A stretch of 64,000 nucleotides of DNA, from the NCBI RefSeq assembly GCF_037975245.1, contig NC_092573.1, forward strand, positions 23,837,265 to 23,901,264, in the 5' to 3' direction. Made by a program: the position numbers and the translations under genes. The stretch is from Apostichopus japonicus (lineage: Eukaryota > Echinodermata > Holothuroidea > Aspidochirotida > Stichopodidae). Shown here piece by piece: positions 25,401 to 37,039 of the stretch; position 1 is the first letter of the stretch, and each line of letters opens with the position of its first letter. Under the pieces are notes generated by a model, which saw only the letters and a program-made list of their open reading frames with translations, had not been told where the DNA came from and made no database searches.

Positions 25401-27105
25401 AGCAACCTTATCAGCACCACAAGAGACGATTTAGGTCGGTATGATGGATACCTCATTGTAGGTTATTGTTTATCACTACTTCAAGAGATGATTGAGGTTG
25501 GTGTGATAGATACCTCACTGTGAGTATTTTATTGTTAGCAACCTTAACAGCACCACAAGAGACGATGTAGGTCGGTATGATGGATACCTCATTGTAAGTT
25601 ATTGTTTATCACTACTTCAAGAGATGATTGAGGTTGGTGTGATAGATACCTCACTGTGAGTATTTTATTGTTAGCAACCTTATCAGCACCACAAGAGACG
25701 ATTTAGGTCGGTATGATGGATACCTCATTATAAGTTATTGTTTATCACTACTTCAAGAGATGATTGAGGTTGGTGTGATGGATACATCATTGGTACAGTG
25801 GGAAACCTGGTATATTGTAGTAATTATGTTACACCAATTTTGTATGCAGAACCTCTGCATGTTATGATAAGTAATTTCTGAACAAAAGATTATGCCAACA
25901 AGGTATGTGAAATCAATGCATATCAAAATTTACTTCTTCTTTTGGTATTTTGATCATGTGAGAGACTTGATTAATCCATCTCTTTTCTTCTTTGTTTACA
26001 TCTTTGATTTTAACAGCAACTTCAACTGAATGCCCTGTCTGTAAAGAAGATTTTTCTGAAGGTGATGAGGTTAAACAGCTGCCATGTGAGCACCTTTTCC
26101 ACCCTGATTGTGTGGTAACATGGCTTAAAATGGTAAGAGCAGCAGTACTAACTGGTTTAGTGTAGCAACAGATAGATATTTTTTATGCTGCCAAGATGTC
26201 TGCTTAAATCGAGATGCTTGTATTTTCTGTAACGATATTTATGTGTCAATCACATTGTATCTTTTCAAATAAGACATGTATGTTTTCTACCCTGAATGCA
26301 TTTCAATGTTAAAAACATGAAACATTGTCCATCAAGATATTATACATGGTTTTAATCGAGATATATCATATTGTCCATCAACGCTACATATACATGTTTC
26401 AATCAAGGTATATGTTTCAATATTGGTATGTTTTAATGTAAATAATAATAATAATAGTAAACAGTTCTTATATAGTGCAACTTACAATAAAGTCTTGCCG
26501 CACTGTACAAAAGAAAGTGAAAGATATGTACACAATATACAATAAGAGTAAACAATTATAACAATGAAAACAGGTGTGTCTTCAAAACAGTTTTGAACAT
26601 CTCCACAGACATGACATTCTTTTTGTTGAGTGTGAGTTTATTCCAAAGGAGGGTTGAGGAGTACTGGAAAGATCGCTCGCAATAAGATTTAGTGGACACA
26701 GGGTGCATAGAGAGCAATGATTGGGTGCTAGAGTGCAGACGGCCAGTTGGGGTATAACTTTGAACAAGTTCACCCAAGTAGTGTGGCGCAATACCATGAA
26801 TACATTTAAAGGTTAACAGGAGTACCTTGAAGGTCATGAAGTATGGGGGTGATGTGAGAGACAGGGCTAGTGCGAGTGATCAGCCTGGCAGCAGAGTTTT
26901 GCAATTTAGGGTATGTTTCATTTCAATATGGATGTTTTCCTGTCAGGTTGTACAGTTCTATTTATTTTCCCCATTCATCAAGGAGACATATTCCCCGTCT
27001 TGTCTTTTACAGCACAACACCTGTCCAGTCTGCAGGAGAGCAATCGGTGATAACGTCAACCATCAAATGCCAGATAACAGTGCAGCACATTTTGATGGAC
27101 TATGA
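19498..27105 (+). CDS. RNF126: RING-H2 E3 ubiquitin ligase, RNF126/RNF115 family, complete
   Basis: Nine exons join in frame: 19498-19575, 21065-21135, 21802-21874, 22240-22421, 23390-23449, 24043-24118, 24799-24892, 26017-26132 and 27013-27105 (stop TGA 27103-27105). They total 843 nt, 280 aa. The N-terminus carries the family zinc finger, C-x2-C at residues 14-17 and C-x2-C at 30-33, which in the vertebrate proteins binds ubiquitin or client proteins. The middle has the conserved [20 protein letters not shown] segment and GPPPANK. The RING-H2 is complete: C217, C220, C235, H237, H240, C243, C254, C257. The vertebrate proteins are cytosolic ligases for mislocalised proteins and receptors. 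The tail after the RING is only 23 residues and lacks the serine-rich end of human RNF126. The single gene may be the ancestor of both vertebrate paralogues, so the symbol is approximate. Confidence 0.93.
22561..22925. mobile_element. MITE in intron 4 of the ligase gene (empty-site copy)
   Basis: The ends are inverted and imperfect: TTAAAGGGAGTGAAGACTCGCGC at the left, and the reverse complement of the right end, TTAAAGGCATTGAAGAATCGCCCC. Both ends carry TTAA, which could reflect a TTAA target. A second copy in the opposite orientation lies at 57873-58652. This copy reads straight through AAGGTATCACGTTTCATTAC, the uninterrupted form of the site where the other copy carries an insertion. Confidence 0.8.
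25065..25797. repeat. 136-bp tandem array (dimers of a roughly 68-bp unit) in intron 7
   Basis: GATGATTGAGGTTGGTGTGAT begins at 25215, 25351, 25487, 25623 and 25759, an exact period of 136. Each unit is made of two related halves: GAGGTTGGTGTGATAGATACCTCACTGTGAGTA and TTAGGTCGGTATGATGGATACCTCATTGTAAGTTA. Copies are nearly identical except the first, which is more diverged. Each half contains an AG|GT acceptor-like start and a GTGAGT or GTAAGT donor-like end. Confidence 0.93.
26438..26910 (-). mobile_element. LINE (non-LTR retrotransposon) 3' remnant, antisense in intron 8
   Basis: A minus-strand open frame at 26556-26837 encodes the end of a reverse-transcriptase polyprotein in the style of L2/CR1-type elements: [40 protein letters not shown] and [10 protein letters not shown]. 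On the minus strand the element ends at an ATT-type trinucleotide run (26440-26456, AAT on the plus strand), like a LINE tail. It is 5' truncated, with no endonuclease or catalytic RT motif in the window. Confidence 0.8.
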
Positions 27106-28140
27106 AGAACTGAAAAGCAAAATGGCTGAGCAAATTCATATTAAAATAAAGGGAAAATATCTCCCAGTAGCCTACAGTACCTGTAATTCCATTATAAACC
27201 TGTTCTTTTCCGAGAAGTACAGTGAGATATTTTATTCGATAATCGGCTTCAAAGAGAAACCAAGGAGCAGCCGTGAAATTATTCCGAGTGGCGACACATT
27301 TTATTCGTGCAAAGAGAAAGTCGAAACGCTCTGTGAATTTTTTTTTTACCGATGGAAAGCAGATGAGGTTTGATTTACGGACAGTTTCATGGGACTTGAG
27401 TCCAGAAATTGTATCGGAGTTGTGCGTGTGTACATTTTTAGCTTGGCTCCAGCTGGTAGCATGGAATTGGATCTAACACCTTGTGACTGGTACTTGTTTT
27501 TAAGGGGAAAGGAATTCTAAATTATTTTATATTTTATAAGAGACGTGCACCTTCTTCTGTCTCCGTCTATATGGTACATGTTTCAGTTGATTAATAGTAA
27601 GTGTCAATTAAGGAAACACCAACTGTACTGTGAGTCTGTTGACTTTAATGAACTCATTACAGCAGCCTGTGAGCTGCAAAAGGCGACTGTTTAGCTCAGT
27701 ATTACAAATTTATGCTAAGAAATGGTTCTTGAGTGGCGTTCCCTATAATATTGTATTAATATAGATAACCCAACATCAAACTTCAAAAATATGCTGGGAC
27801 TCAATGCCGGTCCGAAATATTGTTGTAGTTACCTAGAAATGGAAAAAAAAAACTTTTCAATTTCCATCCTGACTTTTCCACTATTAGGACAAGACATTTG
27901 AGGTAAACCTGTGATGGTAACATAAATGAATAAGTTTAAACAATATTGAGTTTCGGAGGACGGTTCAACTTTGCATTATATCATCCGGAAAACTGCTTGT
28001 TTTACATAAGTGTTCCTTTGTGAAACATCTTCCTTTCTTGTAAATTTAGAAGTGTTCTGCATTAGCCTAGTTTCTGTAATAGACTCTAATGAATTTGTAA
28101 TGTAAAGACTAAACTTTTCTATTTGTTCTCCCCAAGTCAT

Positions 28141-28146
28141 AATAAA
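28141..28146 (+). terminator. Candidate poly(A) signal of the RING-ligase gene
   Basis: AATAAA lies about 1.04 kb past the stop codon at 27103-27105. The intervening AT-rich sequence has no gene and fits a 3' UTR. Transcript data would be needed to confirm it. Confidence 0.35.
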
Positions 28147-29290
28147 GGTGTTACATCTATTTATGCCATTGACACATAACACTCTGTCCATTTCTCATGA
28201 CTGGACGCTTTATATGTCTTACACACAGTTTAATGTCGTAATTGGAGAGGTGTAAATATATCTACTTTCAACATTGAAAAGGTTCAATTGACTCTAGAAG
28301 ACTATCTTTAAGGATCGTCTGGTAACTATAAAACTTAATACAGTTGCCAAAATGCCACAAGTACTGTTCACAAAGTACCCCACGCATGAAAAGATTCCTT
28401 TGGTGAGTTGAACGAGTCAAAGTGAGCCGAAATTAAATTAACATATAAACTGTAACCCTGAAGGTTGTGATCATTTTTGCCAGAATATGATGAACCGACA
28501 TTCAGGAATCGGAATCCACATCAGCCATTTTTTCTACGAGTCATCAAATTTCCGACTAAAAAAGTGAAAGTTGTGGTAATATTGTGTTTACAGGAGGATA
28601 AAGGAATCTATGCAGGCATCTTGATCTGTACATACAAGTTCACCACTATGCATATTTGATACTTGGCTTGTGAGCCAAAATAACTAAAAAATAAGAAAGA
28701 AAGGTGTTTTGGTCTATGAACGCTTTGCCTACAACACATTCAAATTACTACCAGGAAAGTCCTCTTCTTTCTCATATTTCCAATGTCAGACCATTTTGAA
28801 TTTGGTGATAGTTGAAGGTTGATTTGTGAAACATTTGAAAAGTCAGTTACCCCGGGAGCTTGTATACACTGCACATGTTAGTGTCTAGTTCTCCATAAGC
28901 ACTTTAAGCTATATATCTATTTCAATTTTATATCATTGTCAATGGTCAGGTTAAGAAAGCAAAGGTCAAAAACTGAAATCCTTCAAAATGTGATAAGTAG
29001 GAAGTAATACCACTGATAAATTGCCTTTCTAGTCTTTGCACACTAGCACTTCCGAATTCTATCTATGTTGTGATTTCAAGTTTTATTTCAACCCAACTAA
29101 TGATAGAAAGCCATGATTTGTTCCCAGTCTCTTTTGTAAAGATCTTTGTATTTTTACATTAAAGGTGCAAAGTGACAGTTATTGTGCTAAGTAAAGAAGA
29201 CACGTCACTGTTCATCAGTATTACTTCCAAATATGCTGGAAAGTAATAAGAAAAAAAGAGTCATTTAATTTGATACTTCAGCAAGCAATT
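28147..29290. other. Intergenic, no feature seen
   Basis: AT-rich unique-looking sequence. Short open frames here show no recognisable domain or splice context. Confidence 0.55.
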
Positions 29291-29297
29291 AACTGCC

Positions 29298-29455
29298 TGC
29301 ATTAAGACATTTCCTCTCATTGGGACATAGTATTGTACATTAAGACAATTCCTATCATGAGGACATTATTGTCTATTAAGACATTTCCTCTCATGGGGAC
29401 ATATTTTTGTCCATTGAGACATTTCCACTCATGGGGACATATTTTTGTCCAAGTT
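29298..29455. repeat. Short tandem repeat, about 40-bp period, four copies
   Basis: The unit CATTAAGACATTTCCTCTCATGGGGACATATTTTTGTC recurs four times with small changes (TTGGGACATAGTATTG, TGAGGACATTATTGTC, TGGGGACATATTTTTGTC twice). It lies between the ligase and CPTP genes. Confidence 0.8.
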
Positions 29456-29789
29456 AACACTCCTCAATTTCTGGAAATAAGTTAGTACTGTGAGCATCCA
29501 GGAAAAACTATGTGAAAAATTCTAGCAATCTTTAGCAGAGGGGGGTGGGGGAGGGGGGTGGGTGGAGGAGGAGGAGCAGGACTATCTTGGCAAACTTCTA
29601 AGTATAAGATTGTTATCAAGAGTGTGAATTTGTGCAATATCGTTCTGTTTTTCTCCTTTAAAAGGAATGACAGTGGTATTCATGAAGATTTCTATTTTTG
29701 TTAATATGTGAATGCATGATGTTGAAATTATGGTTTCAGAATGGATCATGTCAGTCACCATAGCAAAATATTTCTCTGCTTACCTGGTA

Positions 29790-30115
29790 TCCTCCACATG
29801 TTATATGGAGCAGAACTTTTAATTAAGGCAGAGCTCAAGAATAATTTTGTTGATGTCTCGTTAAATGAACAGACTCCATTTTATTTTGAGCGTATGTCAT
29901 CTTTCTGTACATGTATTGGTTTCTCAGTATAGAAAGCTTTCAGTTAAAGCTTTAACTAAATATCCACCACATGTTATATGGAGCAGAACTTTTAATTTAG
30001 GCAGAGCTCAAGAATAATTTTGTTGATGTCTCGTTAAATAAACAGACTCCATTTTATTTTGAGCGTATGTCATCTTTCTGTATATGTATTGGTTTCTCAG
30101 TATAGAAAGCTTTAA
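29790..30115. repeat. Tandem duplication, 173-bp period, two copies
   Basis: CATGTTATATGGAGCAGAACTTTTAATT begins at 29797 and 29970. The copies stay almost identical through GTCTCGTTAAATRAACAGACTCC and TTGGTTTCTCAGTATAGAAAGCTTT, indicating a recent duplication. No coding content is recognised. Confidence 0.88.
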
Positions 30116-31553
30116 TTAAACGAAAAGCTTCTTGAAGCCGAGTGTTTCATGCAGTATCACTTTGTGTGGTTGTAACTTTCAAAGCTAACCCTTTATTTTT
30201 TATACCTTCTAACAACTCAATCACAAGAAAAATATATATGTTTCCTTTTGCTTTATGTCACACCATTTTCCAAAAAGGACAAATATATTTCTTTGATTTG
30301 CCTTGTATATTTCCTGACTTTTGTGTTGGTTCTGGGGGCACTGACTTTAACAAATTCTGTTTGAGACTGCAATTTCAGCCTCATTGATTAACAAGTGACG
30401 AGTAGTGGTAGATACTGAAAGGTAAACTGCACAGATAGTGATTCCCAATACATTAACTGTTTGCTGAAGATTATTTTTCTCTCGATATGGTTATTTTCAA
30501 TAAGATATCTCTTTGCCTGCAGTTATACCTTTAAAAATTCATGGATAGTTTTTATTTTGGATGGGCGTGTGACTTTACGATGATGTAGATTACACTGTTA
30601 CATTTTGCAAATTACTGTTTTATAGATAATCAGCTAGCTATTTATGCTTTTTTTTTTATTCAAAATTATTTTGTGGGTAAGTGGAACAAAAATGCCAATG
30701 AAAATGTTTACTACAGGTGACCATATTTTTGGGGCTTTCTAGCATTTTGTGGCAAGTGTTGCTGCAAGTCAAAGGCATTTAAAAGTCAGTCGTATGTGAC
30801 AGGGTATGCTAAAATCACAGCTCATACGGATTAACTGTATTGCCATATTTTTTGGGGCATACGTACATATTTCTCATGTTTGTATCCATGTGTATTTCTT
30901 GAATTTATCAGCAGCTTTTGCAGATATGTACCTTTTCTCAAACTGTATTAAGCCAGAATATGTTATATTTAATACCATTACATCATGAACAAACCAGGAC
31001 CTACCCTGTCAGCAAGACTCAATCCCCTATTAGAATCTTCATATCATTGCAGCTCACAAGGTGGTTCAGCAACAAAAAAACACCCAACTTCCTGGAATGG
31101 CATATTAAACCGGACTCAAAATACAGAAAGACAGGTCTTTTGTTTCAGACGCTGAAATCGATTAGACAGTGTCCACAAAGCACTATCTATAAAATTGAAC
31201 ACATTTTCTGATTTGTTTTTGTTTGGTAGGAATTTCTTTCCCCCTTTCTCTATAGAGTAAAAAGTTGAGTGCAAGTTGTACAAGGGACATTTTTTTCTTT
31301 TCATTTTAAGTCTTAACAGGTGCTGCGTGGAAGACACCATTTGGAATAGTATTTTTACTGATTTAACTTGACACAAATGTGAACCTGTTTTTTTTTTTGT
31401 ATCATGCAATACTTGTTGAGTTGTTATGCAGTGTTGGATGAACAGCTAAATACATAGCATGGCCAATTTGAATTATTTCCTATTCGAGTTGATGTCTTTG
31501 TGCTATACGCCTCTATTTACAACATAAGAATAACAAGAGCCCAAGGGCACTGT

Positions 31554-34196
31554 GGTTCCTTGCTTGGGGTATATGACAATACACATAATATTATCAAGCA
31601 AGATTGGGCTGAAATAGTCCAAGTAATTGTGGTCCTACATGTTCCCATAAAGTAACCAACACTATAGCCAACACTTTTGTGATCACAAAATGTGATCGGA
31701 TTTTTTATCAAAAGGCACTTTTGAGATCTAAATATGGCATCGAAAATGTAAGAAATATAAGAGACCTACAAGCGTGTCAACAGATATGATAACAATGGTG
31801 ACCTCAGATGACATGACCTTTAAGTTTCAAAATGTTCCACCACCCCATTCACAACTTGTCCCAAAATATCAACCATTTCACACCTTGGCATTGAGATTTC
31901 ATTGCATTAAATGTCAAAAAATTAACTTTGAACTTGTATGTAACTTCACACATAAAGGTCACCCGGAGGTCAACCAATTGACATTTTTGATCGGTGAGAC
32001 CTAAATAGAGCATGACTGTAAAAATTCAAACATTTTTTCTTTGCCCATTTTCTCCCCCCATAATACTACTTTTTTAACATTAGCTGACCTTTGGTGACCT
32101 TGGATCACATGACCGTTAAGTTTGAAAATATACCCCTATACCATTTGCAACTTGTCCAAAAATATCAACCTTGTCACACCTTGGCACTGGGAGTTATTGC
32201 ATTAAATGTGTGAAAATTAACTTTGACCTCAAATAACTTCGCACACAAAGGTCAAATGGGGGTCAACCCATTGACATTTATGATCAGAAGGTACCTTTAA
32301 CATCTGAAAATAGCATCGAAACTTTTAAAATCCACAAAACACAAAAAGGTCAACAGAGGTCAAATTGAGGTCAAGGGTCACCCAGATGCGGGTCGACAAT
32401 TGGATTACATTGAAGCAACTCCCAACCCTAACGGACAATTTGTTCTCAAGTTGTCGCAAAAATAATAGTTTTTTATCATTAATTGACCTTTGGTGACCTT
32501 GTATCACATGACCGTTAAGTTTGAAAATATTCCCCTATACCATTTGCAACTACTCCAAAAATATCAACCTTGTAACACCTTGGAACTGGGAGTTATTGCA
32601 ATAAATGTCTAAAAATTAACTTTGACCTCATATAACTTCGCACACGAAGGTCACACGGGGGTCAACCCATGGACATTTATGATCAGAAGGTACCTTTAAC
32701 ATCTGAAAATAGCATCGAAAATGTAAAAATCCACAAAACACTAAAAAGGTCACCAGAGGTCAAATTGAGGTCAAGGGTCACCCAGATGCGGGTCGACAAT
32801 TGGATTACATTGAAGCAACTCCCAACCCTAACGGACAATTTGTTCTCAAGTTATCGCAAAAATACTACTTTTTTATCATTAATTGACCTTTGGTGACCTC
32901 GGATCACATGACCGTTAAGTTTGAAAATATTCCCCTATACCATTTGCAACTTGTCTCAAAATATCAACTGTGTAACACCTTGGCACTGGGAGTTATTACA
33001 CTAAATGTCTGAAAATTAACTTTGACCTCATATAACTTAACATACAAAGGTCACCTTGGGTCAACTTATTGACATTTTTGATTGATGAGACCTAAATTAG
33101 AGCATCAAACTATAAAAATTCAAACATTTTTTTCTTTGCCCATTTTCTACCCCCAAAATACTAGTTTTTTGACATTAATTGACCTTTGGTGACCTCGGAT
33201 CACATGACTGTAAAGTTTGAAAATATTCCCCTATACCATTTGCAACTTGTCCAAAAATATCAACCATGTCACACCTTGGAACTGGGAGTTGTTGCATTAA
33301 ATGTCTGAAAATTAACTTTGACCTTGTATAACTTCGCACACGAAGGTCACACAGGTGTCAACCAATTGACATTTTTGATCAGAAGGTACCTTTGATATCC
33401 AAATCTAGCATCAAAACCAAACATTTTCTTTTTTGATCGTTTCCTCCCAAAATAAGCACATTTTTTCTAATGTGACCTTTGACCTTTTGACCTTGGTTTC
33501 AGATGTAGTTTAATCCCCTGATTCCAAAAAACAAAACGAAAAATCTGTACAACCATCCTAACTCCGACCGAAAAACTTTGACCCCATATAACTTCGCACA
33601 TAAAGGTCACACAGGGTCAACCTATTGACATTTATGATCAGAAGGTACCTTTGACATCTGAAAATGGCATCGAAACTGTAAAAATCCCCAAAACACGAAA
33701 AGGTCACCAGAGGTCAAATTGAGGTCAAGGGTCACCCACATGCGGGTTGACAATTGGATTACATTGAGGCAACTCCCAACCCTAACAGACATTTCGTTCT
33801 CAAGTTATTGCAAAAATACTAGTTTTTTATCATTAATTGACCTTTGGTGACCTCGGATCACATGACCGTTAAGTTTGAAAATGCTCCCCTAACCAGTTCA
33901 CAACTTGTACCAAAATATCAATCTTGCTGCACATTGGCACTGGGAGTTATTGCAGTTTTAATATTTTCGGTTTTTGGACCATAACTGACCTTTGGTGACC
34001 TTTGTGGGCACCAAAAACAATAGGGCACACCTTCTCCATATGGCGGATCTATAGTCCAAGTTTGGCCTCAATCCAACATTCCCTTATTGAGATAGAGCGT
34101 ACCCAAGCAAGTGTCACAGACGCACACACACACATACATACACACACACATACGCCAACCTGACTGCATAGGTTCCTTTTGCTAAAGCAAGGAACC
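31554..34196. mobile_element. 2.6-kb repeat element with internal TGACCT/AGGTCA-rich tandem units
   Basis: GGTTCCTTGCTT (31554-31565) and AAGCAAGGAACC (34185-34196) are inverted copies at the two ends. Between them lie degenerate tandem units of about 400 bp that start TTGACCTTTGGTGACCTYGGATCACATGACCGTTAAG at about 32085, 32484, 32884, 33180 and 33839, each with TCAACCTTGTAACACCTTGGCACTGGGAGTTATTGCA and GATCAGAAGGTACCTTTAACATC. A CA microsatellite lies at about 34122-34151. No transposase is seen. The boundaries are inferred from the terminal repeats only. Confidence 0.65.
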
Positions 34197-34383
34197 AATA
34201 AACTGATACTTGTAATAACCTTTCAAGTCGCACATATTTCATATATTTTATATTTTCCTTTAGTTATTGGTGAAACACATTGAAGTGCTAACATTATTGG
34301 TACATAGATTGCAAACCTGTAGACTTATGATGCTACAATTTCATATAAAGCCCCCCTTCCCCCTCAGTTCCCCCCTCAGTCGT

Positions 34384-34405
34384 CCCCCCCCCCCCCCCCC
34401 CCCCC
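34384..34405. repeat. Poly-C tract of 22 bases
   Basis: The longest pure C run in the window, preceded by other C-rich text from 34350. It is one of more than a dozen C or G runs of nine or more bases in the window. Confidence 0.95.
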
Positions 34406-34449
34406 GTTTTGCCAAATCCTTTGTGTCCAATATCGTGGATGTTAGATTT

Positions 34450-36515
34450 CAATAACTAACACAAAGGTTCACATTTTTACTACAAATCCACTAGCAATTG
34501 AAACCTTCCAGGGGCAGCTCCAGGATTACATAAAGGAGGGTACGTGGCCCTGGGGTGTCTGACTCCCATATAGAACGGGGTGGGGTGGTTCATCACCTAA
34601 AAAAATTACAAAATAAATTTCTGAAATGATACATTCCCAGGCAAGTTTAGAGCATAAATTGATCCATAATTAGGCCAATACACAACTACTGTGCTAGTCA
34701 CTACATAAAGTTTGTTTTGTGGAAGATGACTTAACCAGTATTTCATGAAAATTGTATAACAAATTGGCAAACTGCCACAAACTATTCAAAGATGTTTATC
34801 AATTTTTGTAGACAATCTTTGTCAATCACTTCTGACATCAATCAAAGAATGGAATTTTGGTAAAGATGGAAAAAATAATAGACTGACAAGATAGTTTTGT
34901 GTCAGATGAAAAGTCATATTATGTAACATGGAGTATGCTTCATTTGAATTTCCATGAAGGCCTATCACAAGAAATAAAAAAACAAACAAATCAAAGGAAA
35001 TATTATTAGAACATGGTTGGGAGTGCTTCTTGACTCAAATTTGATAAACATGATGCATTCAGTTAGAAACCCTCGATGAACGAAGTAACCATCGTCATTT
35101 ACATATTACTTAAAATTTAAGAATTTTATCAAAGTCTAGAAAATTTGTATTATAAATGTGATACATTTTGCAGCAGATTCAGTCTGTGATTATTTCATAC
35201 AAATTAAAAAATCGTCGCTGCTCCAACTGGAAGTTGAATATTAATCTACTCCAGCAATCCACAGGCTGTTAGACCCACTGAGCCATGGCCTGCCAGACCC
35301 CAACACCTCAGAGTCAATGCTCAATTTGGATAAAATTAATTAATCTCTGTTGGCAAAGCTGATGTCCCTCGGACAACGAGGTCACATCAAGTTTGGATGT
35401 CCGAAGAAATGTAGCAGAATAAAAAAAACAATGACCAGTATATACACTGTATGAGAGATATGTAGGTTTAATATAAAGAATGCCAGAGTATTATGGACGG
35501 TGATACCAATTTATCATTTGATCTACAGTATTATTTGGGGGAAATTTAAATTACAATGTCTAAATTTGATGTTAAATAATTAGTCATTGGCAGGACCACT
35601 GCCAGTTGTCCAAACAGAAATTTATTCCCTCTTAGATGTCCAGACCATCATAACATATTTGCCCTGAGGTGGGTGGCACCACAGATAGACATTACTGTTG
35701 CACATATTTCATGTGGTACTGAAAAGAAACGGGTAATCAACTTTACAGACACTTCATTGACTCTGAAGTACTGTACTTCTTTCCGATTTTACCAAGATTT
35801 TTTGTCAGATGACAGCAGCGAACCACTAGGTACATAGATTTACTAACAATCGGAAAAGGTGTTCTTTGGCATCGAATTTGGTAATATCATAGGAGACAAT
35901 ATTCAGTTTACTTGACATCTGTAGGCAGTGGTCACACAAATACGCATTCACGTTTGGAATGAACTATAAGTGGGAATGTGAAATGACCTGATTGCACTAT
36001 TTTCTTGACATTACGACTCGTGCAGGCAAACATCATTATTAATCAGTTTTAACCAACGATCTACGAACATCCTGGACAGAATGACAAGGGTTCTATTGCT
36101 GTTGGGTCATTAACGGAACCAATTCAATATTCAAAAATGGCACCATTGACGGAAGCATCCTCCTTTTGGGCTACTCACTTTAGTCTTATTAAAAACTACC
36201 ACTCCTGTAATATCTATCAATGTAACAGATTTTACACCTTCTTAAACCTGGTATATGAATACTGTTCAATGTTCTGCAAAATAATCCTTACAGGAAAGTT
36301 ATCCTGCTTGTCCACAATAATGTTGATGCAATATTTTAAACTGCCAATTGAGACAATGCATTCATTCAATTTTCCTTAAAAGGTACAACTGTCTTTCATC
36401 CAAATGCAGCATTTCTTGAATCTAAAACTCAACTTATCAAACTGAACAGGCAGCAGTGTATGTATTGCTGTGTGATAAAAATAACTGCTGGTCAGCTTTC
36501 ACCAGGTTTCATAAA
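34450..36515. other. Intergenic, no feature seen
   Basis: Unique-looking AT-rich sequence. No exon with splice borders and recognisable protein content was found on either strand. Confidence 0.55.
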
Positions 36516-36517
36516 TT

Positions 36518-36660
36518 ACATTAATTAATAGAGTAATTCATCTATTTCTATCAATTTATTAATTGATACATCAATTAATCAATGAATTAATTTATTAACC
36601 TATGAATTAATCAATCAATTTATTAATAATAAATAAATCAATTAATCAATCCATCTAGTA
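36518..36660. repeat. AATTAATC-type low-complexity repeat
   Basis: Degenerate repeats of ATTAATTGAT, ATCAATTAATC and ATTTATTAAT. Related text recurs at about 36950-37030, just past the CPTP stop codon. It is rich in short palindromes such as ATTAAT and AATT. Confidence 0.8.
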
Positions 36661-37039
36661 GCTTCAAGTGGGAACACTTAATCATCAAAGATTTATAATG
36701 TTTCATACACAGAGCTATAGCACTTCCAGTATTTTACCACAAAAACAAAAGAAATTTAAAATAAAAAAAAACAATTTGAACACTCAACAAGTCCCTGCAA
36801 TTTAAGTCAACGTTTATCCACCCAGTAACATAATTATCACATGCCAAATGAGAGAACTGTGACAGCATGACAAAGAAGTCCGATTTGAAATTGAGAGCAT
36901 TTTACGAAAAACATTTGGAATTTGATCCTCGTGCATAGTGATTGTACCTATTAATAAATGAATTAATTGAAAAATGAATTAGGTATTGATTGATTAATGA
37001 TTTACTCATTCGTAAATCAATCAATCAATCTATTTAACA

